6,047 nucleotides of DNA from an uncultured Ruminococcus sp. (lineage in GTDB: Bacteria > Bacillota > Clostridia > Oscillospirales > Ruminococcaceae): assembly GCA_905199285.1 (NCBI GenBank), contig CAJKFZ010000163.1, positions 1 through 6,047 of the forward strand, in the 5' to 3' direction. Under the pieces are notes generated by a model. The model did no database searches. It had not been told where the DNA came from and saw nothing but the letters and a program-made list of their open reading frames with translations. Shown here piece by piece: positions 6,001 through 6,047 of the stretch. How positions within the stretch are numbered: the stretch's first letter is position 1; each line of letters opens with the position of its first letter. Made by a program: the position numbers and the translations under genes.

Positions 6001-6047
6001 GGATAAAAGAATTGTTGAATTTACTAAAAATTAACATATTTTTTCGC

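Noticed and set aside
6015..6042. Possible rightward promoter (TTGAAT, 16 nt, TATTTT) near the right edge
   Set aside because: Both boxes are weak, the DNA is AT-rich, and no downstream gene is visible to support it.

Overview
The window looks like chromosome of a low-GC Firmicute, most likely a gut or rumen Clostridia of the Ruminococcus/Oscillospiraceae type. This is inferred from moderate AT-richness, strong AGGAGG-type ribosome binding sites, consensus sigma-A promoters, a one-step meso-diaminopimelate dehydrogenase, and protein styles common in that group (zinc-ribbon membrane anchors, PAS/GGDEF/GAF proteins). No species can be assigned from the sequence alone. There is no tRNA, rRNA, CRISPR array, insertion sequence or phage gene.

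Layout from left to right: (1) 2-985 (+) is the C-terminal ~327 residues of an ABC-F ATPase, cut by the window edge. (2) 998-1507 (+) is a small zinc-ribbon, single-pass membrane protein in the same operon. (3) A hairpin terminator at 1517-1546 ends that operon and overlaps the 3' end of (4) 1526-2998 (-), a polytopic GT-C-like glycosyltransferase. (5) 2999-3091 is a compact intergenic region with a near-consensus promoter for the rightward gene and competing leftward promoter candidates, centred on a perfect 9-bp inverted repeat. (6) 3092-4081 (+) is meso-diaminopimelate dehydrogenase, ddh. (7) A bidirectional terminator at 4099-4141 serves ddh and (8) 4140-5933 (-), a soluble PAS-PAS-GGDEF-GAF protein with a degenerate catalytic motif. 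(9) 5934-6047 holds that gene's promoter and 5' leader.

The genes do not form one pathway. Ddh supplies meso-DAP for peptidoglycan and lysine, the GT-C protein probably modifies a cell-surface glycan or lipid, the ABC-F protein probably acts on ribosomes, and the GGDEF-like protein is a probable signalling receptor without cyclase activity. Two proteins share a theme: each keeps its fold and several conserved motifs but has lost key nucleotide-handling residues (second ABC site of the ABC-F protein; GGDEF motif changed to SGSGF).

I do not see a clear new multi-gene system. The observations most worth checking are the mutually exclusive promoters between the glycosyltransferase and ddh, the asymmetric decay of the ABC-F second ATP site, and the degenerate GGDEF protein with a C-terminal GAF-like domain.
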